64,000 bases of DNA from Pyxidicoccus sp. MSG2 (GTDB taxonomy: Bacteria; Myxococcota; Myxococcia; Myxococcales; Myxococcaceae): assembly GCF_026626705.1 (NCBI RefSeq), contig NZ_JAPNKC010000001.1, positions 10,874,001-10,938,000 of the forward strand. Reading direction: 5' to 3'. A model generated the notes under the pieces. That model worked only from the letters and a program-made list of their open reading frames with translations. It made no database searches and was not told where the DNA came from. The position numbers and the translations under genes are program-made. The first letter of the stretch is position 1; every line of letters begins with the position of its first letter. Positions 9,707 through 20,058 of the stretch are shown in pieces.

Positions 9707-9757
9707 CTGGGGCCCTGCCCCTCGCCCGCTCGCCATCCGCCGCCGAGGAGATGCGAG

Positions 9758-11632
<1,875 letters not shown>

Positions 11633-11772
11633 GACCCGGGCCCGGGCCGGAAGGCGCGGAGGACGACCCGTCAGATCACCTGTCCGAGACGTGACAATCG
11701 GAACGGGTGCATGTCATGGTAGGTGCGCAAGGGCGCGCTATTCGCGCCCCAGATATCTGGAGGGGAACGTTC

Positions 11773-12162
11773 ATGGAGACTCCGCCCAAGGAGCAGATGG
11801 GTTCGTACATCAGCGGTTCGCCGATGCCGACCCAGGACGAGAAGACGATGGCCCTGCTGGCCCACATGGGCACCATCCTGGCCAACTTCGTGGGTCTGGG
11901 CTTCGCGGTGCCGCTGGTGCTCATGCTGACCAAGGGGAAGGAGTCCTCCTTCGTCCACGCCCACTCGGTGGAGTCGCTGAACTTCCAGATCACCGTCTTC
12001 ATCGCCGCCGTCGTCAGCTCCATCACCATCTGCATCGGCATCGGGTTCATCCTGCTGCCCGTCGTCGGCATCGCCGCGCTGGTCTTCTCCATCATCGCGG
12101 GCCTGAAGGCGAACGAGGGGCTGCTCTACAAGTACCCGGTCAACATCCGGCTGGTGAAGTAG
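11773..12162 (+). CDS. DUF4870-type small membrane protein
   Basis: 129 residues from the ATG at 11773, which has GGAGGGG about 8 nt upstream. After a hydrophilic N-terminus there are three hydrophobic segments: an amphipathic one with TMALLAHMGTILANFVGLG, one at about 75-98, and one at about 100-115 that ends in IIAGLKANEG. The pattern with HAHSVESLNFQITVF and the C-terminal YKYPVNIRLVK matches DUF4870 (TIGR-type YtxH-less small membrane proteins of unknown role). It is followed by two strong hairpins and is probably transcribed alone. Its function is unknown. Confidence 0.8.
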   Translation: METPPKEQMGSYISGSPMPTQDEKTMALLAHMGTILANFVGLGFAVPLVLMLTKGKESSFVHAHSVESLNFQITVFIAAVVSSITICIGIGFILLPVVGIAALVFSIIAGLKANEGLLYKYPVNIRLVK

Positions 12163-12174
12163 GCGGCACCGCTT

Positions 12175-12238
12175 CAGGCCCTCGTCGCGAGGGCCTGGAG
12201 TGCACGGGCGGGCCATGCGCGAGTGCGCGGGCCCGCCC
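12175..12238 (+). terminator. Two tandem hairpins after the DUF4870 gene
   Basis: Hairpin 1 is CAGGCCCTCG (12175-12184) paired with CGAGGGCCTG (12188-12197). Hairpin 2 is GGGCGGGCC (12206-12214) paired with GGCCCGCCC (12230-12238), followed by the T-richer TTCGTGTTTC. They lie between convergent genes and probably terminate transcription from the plus strand, perhaps both strands. Confidence 0.55.
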
Positions 12239-12262
12239 TTCGTGTTTCTGGAGTGCGGCCCG

Positions 12263-13282
12263 TCAGCCGCCGATGCCCATCATGGTCAGCAGCGTGGCGC
12301 CGTTGCCGGGCTCGGTGAAGCGGTGCCCGTCCGGCTTGTCACCGAGGGCGCGGCGGATGGCCACCGCCAGCTCCGCGTCGGTGGCGCCGCCCCGGATGAG
12401 CTGGTGCAGCGGGGCCTGCGCGCGCCCGCCCAGGCAGCTTCGCAAGTCGCCATTGGATGCCACGCGCACGCGGTTGCACCCGCCGCAGAAGTTCTGGGTG
12501 AGCGGGGAGATGAAGCCCACGCGTCCCGCCGGGGTGCGCCAGTAGCGCGCGGGGCCGGAGGTGAGGGAGGCCGCGGCGTCGCCCTTCTCCTCGGGCTCGG
12601 GCTCCAGCGACAGGCCCGTGGCCTGGAGCCGCTCGACGAGCTCCGCGGTGGGCACCGGCTGGCCCTGGCCGAAGGGCATCAGCTCGATGAAGCGCGGGGT
12701 GAGGCCACGCGCGTGTGCGTACGCCACCAGCGCGGCGGCCTCGCCGTCATTCACGCCGCGCATCACCACGACGTTGAGCTTCAGCGACGCGTAGCCCGCC
12801 GCCGCAGCAGCGTCGATGCCGCGGAGGATCGCGTCGAAGTCGCCCTGCTTGGAGATGCGGCGGAACGTCTCCGGCGAGAGGGTGTCCAGGCTGATGTTGA
12901 GCTGGGTGACACCGGCCTCGCGCAGCGGCACGGCCAGGTCCGCCAGGTGGCTGGCGTTGGTGGTGATGGCCACGTGCTGGATGCCGGGCAGCGCGGCGAT
13001 GCGCCTGGATACCTCCACGATGTCCGGGCGGATGAGCGGCTCGCCGCCGGTGAGGCGCACGCGGCGGATGCCCATGCTCGCGAAGACGGAGGCGATGCGC
13101 TCGAACTCCTGCGCGGTGAGCAGGTCCTTCTTGCCGCCCCACGATGCGGGCGAGCAGTAGGTGCAGCGGAAGTTGCACCGGTCCGTGACGCTCAGCCGCA
13201 GGTACGTCATGCGGCGCCCCTGCGCGTCCAGCAGGGGCGGGGCGAGCGGGTCCGGGCGGGGCTGTAGGGCGGGAGTCGTCAC
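12263..13282 (-). CDS. moaA: GTP 3',8-cyclase MoaA
   Basis: 339 residues. MoaA is a radical SAM enzyme that converts GTP to 3',8-cyclo-GTP, the first step of molybdopterin synthesis. The N-terminal cluster motif is C36-x3-C40-x2-C43 (CNFRCTYC). The second [4Fe-4S] site for GTP is near the C-terminus (CGGCNRVRV followed by SCL, spacing C-x2-C-x13-C). The protein ends in the conserved Gly-Gly tail (MMGIGG) needed for activity. LTGGEPLIRPD and NISLDTL blocks are also present. It has no moa neighbours here; moeA lies about 22 kb away in the same window, so the cofactor genes are scattered. Confidence 0.97.
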   Translation of the reverse strand: MTTPALQPRPDPLAPPLLDAQGRRMTYLRLSVTDRCNFRCTYCSPASWGGKKDLLTAQEFERIASVFASMGIRRVRLTGGEPLIRPDIVEVSRRIAALPGIQHVAITTNASHLADLAVPLREAGVTQLNISLDTLSPETFRRISKQGDFDAILRGIDAAAAAGYASLKLNVVVMRGVNDGEAAALVAYAHARGLTPRFIELMPFGQGQPVPTAELVERLQATGLSLEPEPEEKGDAAASLTSGPARYWRTPAGRVGFISPLTQNFCGGCNRVRVASNGDLRSCLGGRAQAPLHQLIRGGATDAELAVAIRRALGDKPDGHRFTEPGNGATLLTMMGIGG

Positions 13283-13349
13283 GGGGCGCCTGTCCTCTTA
13301 ACAGCCACCCCCGGGCCGGTCATCTCCGTCCCGCGGGGACTTCCGCGAG

Positions 13350-14588
13350 TCAACCCTCCGTGCCGGTCGCCGAGCGCTTGACGACGGGGTCCTTGCCCTC
13401 GGTGCTCTCCGACGAGGAGGAGGACCGGATGGGAGCGTCGTTGTCGTCGTCCAGGTCGGTGAGGCGGGCCAGCTCGGCCTCGGCCTCGGTGGCCTCCGCC
13501 TCCGCAACGGGGAGCTGGAGCTTCTTGAGCGCCATCTCCTCCTTGATGCGGATGAGACCCTCCTCGCCGATGTCGAGGAACGCGCGCACCACTTCCGGGT
13601 CGAACTGCGTGTTGGCGCAGCGGCGGATTTCCTGGATGGCGTTGGCGAACGACGTGCCCTTGCGGTACGGCCGGTCGCTCGTCATCGCGTCCAGCGTGTC
13701 CGCCACGGCGAAGATGCGCGCGCCGATGTGGATTTCGTGCCGCTGCAGGTTGCGCGGGTAGCCGGCGCCGTCCCAGCGCTCCTGGTGCGAGAGGACGATG
13801 GAGGCGGGCGTGTCCAGGAAGGGGATGGCCTGGATCATCTGGAAGCCGATTTCGGGATGCTTCCGCATCTCCATCCACTCGTCCGGCGTCAGCTTGCCCG
13901 GCTTGAGGAGCACCGCGTCCGGCACGCCAATCTTGCCGATGTCGTGCAGGAGCGCGCCGCGGCCAATCTCCTCCAGTTCTTTGCTCTGGATGCCCATGCG
14001 CTGGGCGATGGCGGACGTGTAGCTGACCACGCGCTGCGAGTGGTCGCTCGTCTCGTGCTCGCGCGCGTCGAGGGCGGCCACCAGCGCCAGCAGCGTGTTC
14101 TGGTAGGTGTTGGCGATGTCGCGCAGGGCGAGCCGCAGCTCCGCCGTCCTGTCGCGCACCTTGCGCTCCAGCTTCTTCTGGTAGCGCTTGCGGGCCATCT
14201 CGATGCGGCGCTTGGCGAGCGCGCGCTCAATCGCACGGATGAGGTCCGTCAGCTTCGGCGGCTTGAGGAGGTAGTCCACCGCGCCGCGACGCAGGCAGTC
14301 CACGGCGGACTCGGTGTCGCCGTAGCCGGTGAGCATGATGACGGATGTGTCCGGGAGCCGCTCGCGCAGGTTCTCCAGGAGCCACAGGCCGTCCTTGCCC
14401 GGCATCTTCATGTCGCTGATGACGAGCGGAGTGTCCTCCTCGCTCGCGACATCCAGCGCCATCTCGGCACCACTCGCGACGACGCAGTTGTAGCCCTCCT
14501 CCCGAAGGAGGACGGAGATGACGTCTCGGACGGAGTCGTCATCATCGACGATGAGGATTCTGGGTGGGGCAGGAGGGATGGCTTCCAC
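13350..14588 (-). CDS. Response regulator with HD-GYP cyclic-di-GMP phosphodiesterase domain
   Basis: 412 residues. The receiver domain (about 8-125) has IVDDDDS, Asp in ISDMKMPG, MLTG and Lys in LLKPP. A charged helix (about 128-175) links it to an HD-GYP domain (about 175-365) with the HD pair in LLHDIGKIGVPD, HPEIGFQMI, LSHQERWDGAGYP for the GYP signature, and ADTLDAMTSDRPYRKG. Proteins of this layout hydrolyse cyclic-di-GMP under phosphorylation control. The metal-binding residues look intact, so it should be active. The C-terminal 45 residues are acidic and Ser-rich and have no recognised role. It is a single gene with no kinase next to it. Confidence 0.93.
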   Translation of the reverse strand: MEAIPPAPPRILIVDDDDSVRDVISVLLREEGYNCVVASGAEMALDVASEEDTPLVISDMKMPGKDGLWLLENLRERLPDTSVIMLTGYGDTESAVDCLRRGAVDYLLKPPKLTDLIRAIERALAKRRIEMARKRYQKKLERKVRDRTAELRLALRDIANTYQNTLLALVAALDAREHETSDHSQRVVSYTSAIAQRMGIQSKELEEIGRGALLHDIGKIGVPDAVLLKPGKLTPDEWMEMRKHPEIGFQMIQAIPFLDTPASIVLSHQERWDGAGYPRNLQRHEIHIGARIFAVADTLDAMTSDRPYRKGTSFANAIQEIRRCANTQFDPEVVRAFLDIGEEGLIRIKEEMALKKLQLPVAEAEATEAEAELARLTDLDDDNDAPIRSSSSSESTEGKDPVVKRSATGTEG

Positions 14589-14796
14589 GGCGGTCGATTC
14601 TAGAGGTTTCCGGGTTTCAATGGCGAACGAGTGCGCGAAATTACCACCCTTCCCGGGTTGGCGGTTGATCCTCCAGTGGACAGGGAGGGAGGGCCCCGGC
14701 CGGTGGAGGTGGGGGCGGCCAGGCTCGAATCCAGGCGTGTTTTCCCTCTGAAAACCCCTCGTGGCGGTTGTCTGCCTGGCTGTCCACCGGGAGGGC

Positions 14797-15960
14797 TCAC
14801 CGCCCCGGGAAAGGGGGTGGCGTCACCCCGACGTCCCGGGTTGCGCGCGCGCCCGGTACCGGGGGCCGGTCGTACCGGAAGGGCGTCAGGTCCATGGTGG
14901 ACTTCTCCCCGAGCACCGCCTGGGTGATGAGCTTCGCGGTGATGGGCGCCAGGAGGATGCCGTTGCGGAAGTGGCCGGTGGCGAGGAAGAGGCCGGGCAC
15001 GGGGCCCTCGCCGAGGTAGGGGTTGCGGTCCTCCGTCCACGGGCGGAAGCCGGCCCACGAGTCCGTCACGGGCGCGGAGGCCAGCTCGGGGCACAGCTCC
15101 AGCGCCATGTCGAGGATGCGGGCCAGCCCCGCCGCCGTCACCTGCTTGTCGAAGCCGACCAGCTCCATGGTGCTGCCTGCGATGACGCGCCCATCCGCGC
15201 GCGGCACGAGGTAGCCCTTCTCCGAGGTGAGGACGCGGTCCAGCACCGGTAACCGCGTCTGCAATTGCACCATCTGCCCGCGCGCCGGCCGTACCGCCTT
15301 CGGCTCCACGCCGGCGCCCTGCACCAGCGCGGACCACGAGCCCGCCGCCAGCACGACGGCGTCCGCGCGCAGCACCTCGCCGTCCAGGTCCACGCCCACC
15401 GCGCGGCCCTGCTCGTGCACCACGCCGCGCACGTAGCCGCCGCGGAACTCCGCGCCCACGCGGGCGGCGGCCATGGAGAGGGCGCGCACCAGCAGCCGGT
15501 TGTCGACCTGGTGGTCATCGGGGAAGTGCGCGGCGGCCAGCGCCTTGGGCGACAGGCGGGGCTCCAGGGCGCGTGCGGCCGTGCCGTCCAGCAGCTCCGC
15601 GCGCAGGCCCATTCCGCGCTGCCACGCCACCGTGGCATCCAGGTGGTGCAGATCCTCCTCGCTGAAGGCCACCTTGAGGACGCCGCAGGGCCGGTAGGCC
15701 ACGTCCACGCCGGTCAGCTCGCGCAGCTCGGAGGCGAAGGCGGGGTAGAGGCCCCGGCTGCGCAGGCACAGCTCCAGGAAGGGGCCGGGCCCGTCGGATT
15801 CCATCTGCGGGGCGAGGATGCCCGCGGCTGCGCTCGAGGCCTCCGCGCCGGGAATGGAGCGCTCCAGCACGGTGACGCGCACGCCCGACTGCCGGAGGCG
15901 CAGGGCGATGCCGCAGCCCATGATGCCGCCCCCCACGATGACGACGTTCGACACTCGCAT
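14797..15960 (-). CDS. thiO: Glycine oxidase ThiO (FAD-dependent)
   Basis: 387 residues from the ATG at 15960 (AGGAAG upstream). It belongs to the D-amino-acid-oxidase/ThiO family. The Rossmann FAD motif is VVIVGGGIMGCGIALRL at the N-terminus, with the second FAD contact in LERSIPGAEASSAAAGIL. Later landmarks are ARGQMVQL, GYLVPRADGRVIAGST and the C-terminal ATGHFRNGILLAP. ThiO oxidises glycine to the imine needed for the thiazole half of thiamine in aerobes. It fits functionally with thiC 4 kb away, although no TPP riboswitch precedes it. It is divergent from the his operon. A general D-amino-acid dehydrogenase role cannot be fully excluded. Confidence 0.88.
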   Translation of the reverse strand: MRVSNVVIVGGGIMGCGIALRLRQSGVRVTVLERSIPGAEASSAAAGILAPQMESDGPGPFLELCLRSRGLYPAFASELRELTGVDVAYRPCGVLKVAFSEEDLHHLDATVAWQRGMGLRAELLDGTAARALEPRLSPKALAAAHFPDDHQVDNRLLVRALSMAAARVGAEFRGGYVRGVVHEQGRAVGVDLDGEVLRADAVVLAAGSWSALVQGAGVEPKAVRPARGQMVQLQTRLPVLDRVLTSEKGYLVPRADGRVIAGSTMELVGFDKQVTAAGLARILDMALELCPELASAPVTDSWAGFRPWTEDRNPYLGEGPVPGLFLATGHFRNGILLAPITAKLITQAVLGEKSTMDLTPFRYDRPPVPGARATRDVGVTPPPFPGR

Positions 15961-16043
15961 GGCGTGCTTCCTGCTCGTCCACTCCCGGGTTTGCAAGCAT
16001 GACGGCGGGCTCCCGCGAGGGCAGGTTGACGGCGGGGGGCATT

Positions 16044-16151
16044 GTGTTTACTGATAGGGCCGTGCTTTCCGCGTTCCATCACCACCATGCGCACCATCGG
16101 CTCGGCCCGGACGGGTTCGATCGCCATGCGCATGCCTGGGTGAACCGCTAA
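16044..16151 (+). CDS. His-rich leader peptide of the histidine operon attenuator
   Basis: A short frame encodes FHHHHAHHRLGPDGFDRHAH followed by AWVNR and a TAA stop. It contains eight histidines, with six in a seven-residue run (codons at 16074-16097, CAT and CAC mixed). The GTG at 16044 is preceded by a G-rich stretch and gives 35 residues; the GTG at 16062 would give 29 residues but has poor spacing from AGGG. A strong intrinsic terminator starts 33 nt after the stop and hisG starts 109 nt after it. This is the classic layout of a ribosome-stalling His attenuator, in which scarce charged tRNA-His would allow read-through. Expression is inferred, not shown. Confidence 0.85.
   Translation: MFTDRAVLSAFHHHHAHHRLGPDGFDRHAHAWVNR
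16109..16115 (+). promoter_or_regulatory. Candidate antiterminator arm in the his leader
   Basis: GGACGGG at 16109-16115, just downstream of the His-codon run, is an exact complement of CCCGTCC (16188-16194), the 5' arm of the terminator. Pairing would break the terminator when a ribosome stalls on the His codons. This is inferred from complementarity only. Confidence 0.45.
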
Positions 16152-16183
16152 GCGCCACCCACCCGGCACAAGCCGCAGCGACG

Positions 16184-16214
16184 AAGGCCCGTCCCCCCCA
16201 GGACGGGCCTTTTT
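16184..16214 (+). terminator. Intrinsic terminator of the his attenuator
   Basis: AAGGCCCGTCC (16184-16194) pairs perfectly with GGACGGGCCTT (16200-16210) across a 5-nt loop, giving an 11-bp stem. The stem runs into six T residues (16209-16214). It lies between the leader peptide stop and hisG, so it must act as a conditional terminator rather than the end of an operon. Confidence 0.93.
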
Positions 16215-16260
16215 TCGTTTCCGCGCACCCCTTCCCCCCGCAGTCCCCGAAGGCCCACCC

Positions 16261-17121
16261 ATGCTGCTGAAGATTGCCCTTCCCAACAAAGGTCGTCTCT
16301 CCGAAGAGGTGCGTGAGCTGTTCAACGACGCGGGCCTGGAAGTGAAGGCCCGGGGTGAGCGCGCCCTCACCGCGTCACTGGGCGGCGAGTTCGAAGCCAT
16401 CTTCGTCCGCGCGCAGGACATCCCCGAGTTCGTCGCCGACGGCGCGGCGCACGCGGGTGTCACCGGCTGGGACCTGGTCAACGAGGCCGGGCGCGAGCTG
16501 GAGCTGCTGATGGACCTGGAGTTCGGGAAGTGCCGCCTGGTGGTGGCCGCCCGCGAGGAGAGCGGGCTCACCAGCGCGGACGACGTGAGGAGCGGGAGCC
16601 GGGTGGCGTCGTGCTTCCCCAGGCTGACGCAGGCCTTCTTCGAGAAGCGCGGGCAGAAGGTGACGGTGGTGCCGGTGTCGGGCGCGGCGGAGATTGCCCC
16701 CCACCTGGGCATCGCGGACATCGTGGTGGACCTGACGTCCACCGGCTCCACGCTGAAGATGAACGGGCTGCGCGAGGTGGCCACGGTGCTGGAGTCCAGC
16801 GCGCGGCTGGTGGCCTGCAGGTCCAACGTCCCGGAGGCGCAGCGCAAGCTGGAGGAATTGAAGCTGGCGCTGGGCTCGGTGCTGGCGGCGCGGGGCAAGC
16901 GCTACCTCATGGCGAACGTGCCGAAGACGGCGCTCCAGCAGGTGCGCGAGGTGCTGCCGGGCCTCAACGGCCCCACGGTGGTGGACGTGCTGAACGGCGG
17001 CAACTTCGTGGCGGTGCACGCGGTGGTGCCGTCGAAGACCATCTACCGCACCGTCAACGCGCTCAAGGCCCTGGGCTGCGAGGGCATCCTCGTCACCCGC
17101 ATCGAGAGGTTGATGGCGTGA
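16261..17121 (+). CDS. hisG: ATP phosphoribosyltransferase HisG (long form)
   Basis: 286 residues. HisG condenses ATP and PRPP in the first, feedback-inhibited step of histidine synthesis. The N-terminus ALPNKGRLSEEV is diagnostic, and the PRPP-binding segment is DIVVDLTSTGSTLKMNGL (about 159-176). The C-terminal region of about 75 residues (from LMANVPKTALQQV) is the ACT-like regulatory domain found only in the long form. The enzyme should therefore work without HisZ and be inhibited by histidine directly. It is the first structural gene after the attenuator. Its TGA overlaps the hisD start by one base. Confidence 0.97.
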   Translation: MLLKIALPNKGRLSEEVRELFNDAGLEVKARGERALTASLGGEFEAIFVRAQDIPEFVADGAAHAGVTGWDLVNEAGRELELLMDLEFGKCRLVVAAREESGLTSADDVRSGSRVASCFPRLTQAFFEKRGQKVTVVPVSGAAEIAPHLGIADIVVDLTSTGSTLKMNGLREVATVLESSARLVACRSNVPEAQRKLEELKLALGSVLAARGKRYLMANVPKTALQQVREVLPGLNGPTVVDVLNGGNFVAVHAVVPSKTIYRTVNALKALGCEGILVTRIERLMA

Positions 17122-18431
17122 TGGACTCCCTCACTTCTTCCATCCTCAGGTATCGCGGTCCGCTGTCCGCCCTGTCCGCGGAGGACCGCCGTCGGCTGCT
17201 GAACAGGGCAGGCGGCTCCGATGCGCGCGTGGCCTCGCGAGTCAGCGAGCTCATCGCCCGCGTGCGAGACGATGGCGACCGGGCGCTCTTCGAGCTGGCG
17301 CGCCAGTTCGACCGAGTGGAGCTGAAGTCGCTGGAGGTGCCGCGCGAGCGCTGCGAGCAGGCACTGGCCTCGTTGGACTCCTCCGTGCGCGACGCGCTGA
17401 CCCGAGCGGCGCGGAACATCGCCCGGGCGCACGAGGCGCAGAAGCCGCGCGCCGTCGAAATCGAGACGGAGCCCGGCGTGTGGGTGGGGCGGCGGCCGGA
17501 CCCGCTGGGGCGCGTGGGGGTGTACGCGCCGGGGGGCCGGGCGGTGTACCCCAGCAGCGTGCTGATGGGCGTGGTGCCGGCGAAGGTGGCGGGCGTGGGC
17601 GAGGTCATCGTCTGCTCGCCGCCGGGGCCGGACGGGCTGCCCCACGTCAGTGTGATGGGCGCGGCGGCTCTGGCGGGCGCGGACCGCGTCTTCGCGCTGG
17701 GCGGCGCGGGCGCGGTGGCGGCCCTGGCCTACGGGACGGAGAGCGTGCCCCGCGTGGACCGCATCGTCGGACCGGGCAACGCGTACGTGGCCGAGGCGAA
17801 GCTCCAGGTGGTGGGCGCGGTGGCGATTGAGGCGCCGGCCGGGCCCAGCGAAATCCTGGTGATTGCGGACGGCACGTCGAGCCCGGACGCGGTGGCGCGG
17901 GAGATGCTGGCCCAGGCCGAGCACGACCCGGAGGCCGCGTGCGTGACGCTGGCGGTGGGCGAGGTCCACGCGGACGCCATCGCCCGGGCGGTGGAGCGGC
18001 TGGCGCAGGGAGCGAGGCGCTGGGAAATCGTCACCTCGGCGCTGGGCTCGCGAGGCGCGGTGCTGAGCGTGGCGTCTCTGGAGGAAGCGTGGCCCTTCGC
18101 GGGTGACTTCGCGCCGGAGCACCTGCTGCTCGCCACCGCGTCGCCGCAGTCCGACCTGTCGCGCGTGCGCAACGCGGGCACCGTCTTCCTGGGCGAGCGC
18201 TCGTCGGTGGCCTACGGCGACTACATGACGGGCTCCAACCACGTGTTGCCCACGGCGGGGCTGGCGCGGGCGTACTCGGGGCTGAACCTGCTGGACTTCT
18301 ACCGGTGGACCACGTGGCAGCGCGTGGACGCTCCGGCGGCGGCGGCCCTGGCGGAGGACGTGGGTGTCCTCGCGGACAGCGAGGGCCTCTTCGCCCACGC
18401 GGACGCGGCGCGGGCCTGGAGGCGCCCGTGA
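17121..18431 (+). CDS. hisD: Histidinol dehydrogenase HisD
   Basis: 436 residues. HisD oxidises L-histidinol to histidine in two NAD-dependent steps at the end of the pathway. Family landmarks are YAPGGRAVYPSSVLMGVVPA, VDRIVGPGNAYVAEAK, EAPAGPSEILVIAD, LAQAEHDPEA (zinc and catalytic region), PEHLLL and the C-terminal MTGSNHVLPTAG. The start ATG shares its first base with the hisG stop (TGATG). The stop overlaps the GTG of hisC by four bases. Confidence 0.97.
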   Translation: MDSLTSSILRYRGPLSALSAEDRRRLLNRAGGSDARVASRVSELIARVRDDGDRALFELARQFDRVELKSLEVPRERCEQALASLDSSVRDALTRAARNIARAHEAQKPRAVEIETEPGVWVGRRPDPLGRVGVYAPGGRAVYPSSVLMGVVPAKVAGVGEVIVCSPPGPDGLPHVSVMGAAALAGADRVFALGGAGAVAALAYGTESVPRVDRIVGPGNAYVAEAKLQVVGAVAIEAPAGPSEILVIADGTSSPDAVAREMLAQAEHDPEAACVTLAVGEVHADAIARAVERLAQGARRWEIVTSALGSRGAVLSVASLEEAWPFAGDFAPEHLLLATASPQSDLSRVRNAGTVFLGERSSVAYGDYMTGSNHVLPTAGLARAYSGLNLLDFYRWTTWQRVDAPAAAALAEDVGVLADSEGLFAHADAARAWRRP

Positions 18432-19468
18432 TTCCCACTCGCGCCTCGTACCGGGACATTCCCCTCTACGCGCCGGCGAAGAAGCCGTGCCGCGTGGACC
18501 TGAGCGACAACACCAACCTCTTCGGTACGCCGCCCTCGGCGGTGCGCGTGCTGCGCGAGGCGTCGCTGCGTGCCGTGTCGGGCTACCCCGCGGGCTACTC
18601 GCCGGACCTGCGCCGCGCGGTGGCCGCGTATGCAGGGGTGGCGCCGGAAGCGGTGGCGACGGGCTGCGGCTCGGACGGCATCATCGACAGCGCCATCCGC
18701 GCGTTCCTGGAGCCGGGCGACGTGCTCGCCTTCCAGGACCCCACCTTCGTCATGGTGCCGCTGTACTCGAAGATGAACGGGGTGAAGGCCGCGCCGGTGC
18801 CGCTGCGCGCGGACTTCGACGTGGACGCGGACGCGCTCGTGGCGACGGGCGCGAAGGTCATCTACCTGTGCTCGCCCAACAACCCCACCGGCACGGCGCT
18901 GTCGCGCGCGGCGGTGGAGCGGGTGGTGGAGCGGGCGCCTGGCCTCGTCATCATCGACGAGGCCTACGTGGAGTTCGCGTCGGGGCCGGGCTTCCTGGAC
19001 CTGGCGCGCACGCGGCGCAACGTGCTGGTGACGCGGACGTTCTCCAAGGCCTACGGCCTGGCGGGCATGCGCGTGGGCTGGGCCGTGGGCGCCCCCGCGC
19101 TGGTGGCCGAGGTGGAGAAGGCCCGGGGCCCGTACATGCTCACCGCGCTGTCGGAGGTCATGGCCACCGCCGTGCTCACCGAGGACCGGGAGTGGGTGAC
19201 GGCTCGGGCACAGGAGGCGGTGGCCAACCGCGAGCGGCTGAGAGGCGAACTGGTGCAACTGGGCCTGCGCCCGTTGCCGTCGGAGGCCAACTTCCTGATG
19301 GTGCCGCTGCCGGGCGCGGCGAGGGTGGCGGAGCGGATGCGGGAGCGGGACGTGAATGTGCGGGCCTTCCAGGGGCTGACCGGGGTGGGGGACGCGCTCC
19401 GGATTGGCAGTGGACCCTGGCCCCTCTTGGAGACGGCGCTGGCGGCGCTGCGGGAGTCACTGCGATGA
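18428..19468 (+). CDS. hisC: Histidinol-phosphate aminotransferase HisC
   Basis: 346 residues from a GTG that overlaps the hisD stop (GTGA). It is a class II/fold-type I PLP aminotransferase. Key segments are GCGSDGIIDSAIRAF, the LCSPNNPTGTAL block with the Asn that contacts PLP, DEAYVEF, and the PLP lysine in TRTFSKAYGLAGMRVG. A C-terminal Arg in LRIGSGP binds substrate phosphate or carboxylate. It transfers the amino group from glutamate to imidazole-acetol phosphate. It is coupled downstream to hisH by ATGA. Confidence 0.95.
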   Translation: MIPTRASYRDIPLYAPAKKPCRVDLSDNTNLFGTPPSAVRVLREASLRAVSGYPAGYSPDLRRAVAAYAGVAPEAVATGCGSDGIIDSAIRAFLEPGDVLAFQDPTFVMVPLYSKMNGVKAAPVPLRADFDVDADALVATGAKVIYLCSPNNPTGTALSRAAVERVVERAPGLVIIDEAYVEFASGPGFLDLARTRRNVLVTRTFSKAYGLAGMRVGWAVGAPALVAEVEKARGPYMLTALSEVMATAVLTEDREWVTARAQEAVANRERLRGELVQLGLRPLPSEANFLMVPLPGAARVAERMRERDVNVRAFQGLTGVGDALRIGSGPWPLLETALAALRESLR

Positions 19469-20058
19469 GAGTCACCCTGTTCGACTACGGAGCGGGCAAC
19501 CTGCACTCGCTGGCCAAGGCGCTGGCCACGGTGGAGGGCACGGAGGTGCGCGTGCAGGAGGACCCGGTGCGCGCGCTGGACACGGACGTGCTGGTGCTGC
19601 CGGGCGTGGGGGCCTTCGGCGCGTCGGCGGCGCGGCTGGAGCCGGGGCGTCAGGCCATGCGTGACGCGCTGGAGCGTGGACTGCCGTGCCTGGGCATCTG
19701 CCTGGGCATGCAATTGCTCTTCGACAGCAGCGAGGAGGGCGCGGGCACCGGCCTGGGCTACTTCTCCGGGAAGGTGACGCGGCTGGCCTCGCGGCGCGTG
19801 CCGGAGATTGGCTGGAACACCGTGGAGGACGACCGCACGCTGGCCAGCGCGAAGCTGGACACCGTGTACTACGCGCACAGCTTCGTCTGCCGAGCGACGG
19901 ACCTGTCCGTCGTCACCGGGTGGACGACACACGAGGAGGACCGCTTCCCCGCGGCGGTGCGCAGGGGGAAGGTGGTGGGCGTGCAGTTCCACCCGGAGAA
20001 GTCCTCCGCGTCGGGTGTGCGGTTCGTGCAGGCCTTCCTCCAGGAGGTGGCACCGTGA
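19465..20058 (+). CDS. hisH: Imidazole glycerol phosphate synthase, glutaminase subunit HisH
   Basis: 197 residues. It is a class I glutamine amidotransferase that supplies ammonia to HisF. The N-terminal DYGAGNLHS and LPGVGAFG form the oxyanion strand region. The nucleophile Cys lies in CLGICLGMQLLF, and the His/Glu of the triad in VQFHPEKSS. HisF is encoded three genes downstream in the same operon. Overlaps at both ends (ATGA with hisC, GTGA with hisA) indicate tight coupling. Confidence 0.97.
   Translation: MRVTLFDYGAGNLHSLAKALATVEGTEVRVQEDPVRALDTDVLVLPGVGAFGASAARLEPGRQAMRDALERGLPCLGICLGMQLLFDSSEEGAGTGLGYFSGKVTRLASRRVPEIGWNTVEDDRTLASAKLDTVYYAHSFVCRATDLSVVTGWTTHEEDRFPAAVRRGKVVGVQFHPEKSSASGVRFVQAFLQEVAP

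Noticed and set aside
11635..11646. CCCGGGCCCGGG palindrome after thiC as an intrinsic terminator
   Set aside because: It is a self-complementary GC block without a loop-sized gap or T-run; such blocks are frequent in this base composition.
14715..14760. T-loop-like GGCTCGAATCC and a nearby GTTTTC/GAAAAC hairpin, suggesting a tRNA or terminator
   Set aside because: No acceptor stem, anticodon arm or CCA context fits a tRNA, and the first loop base is C, not T. The hairpin is only six pairs, AT-rich and without a T-run in a useful place.
16026..16054. TTGACG-17-TACTGA as the his operon promoter
   Set aside because: The -10 has only two consensus bases and lies inside the better-supported leader-peptide frame; it would be valid only if the leader started at 16062 on a nearly leaderless RNA.
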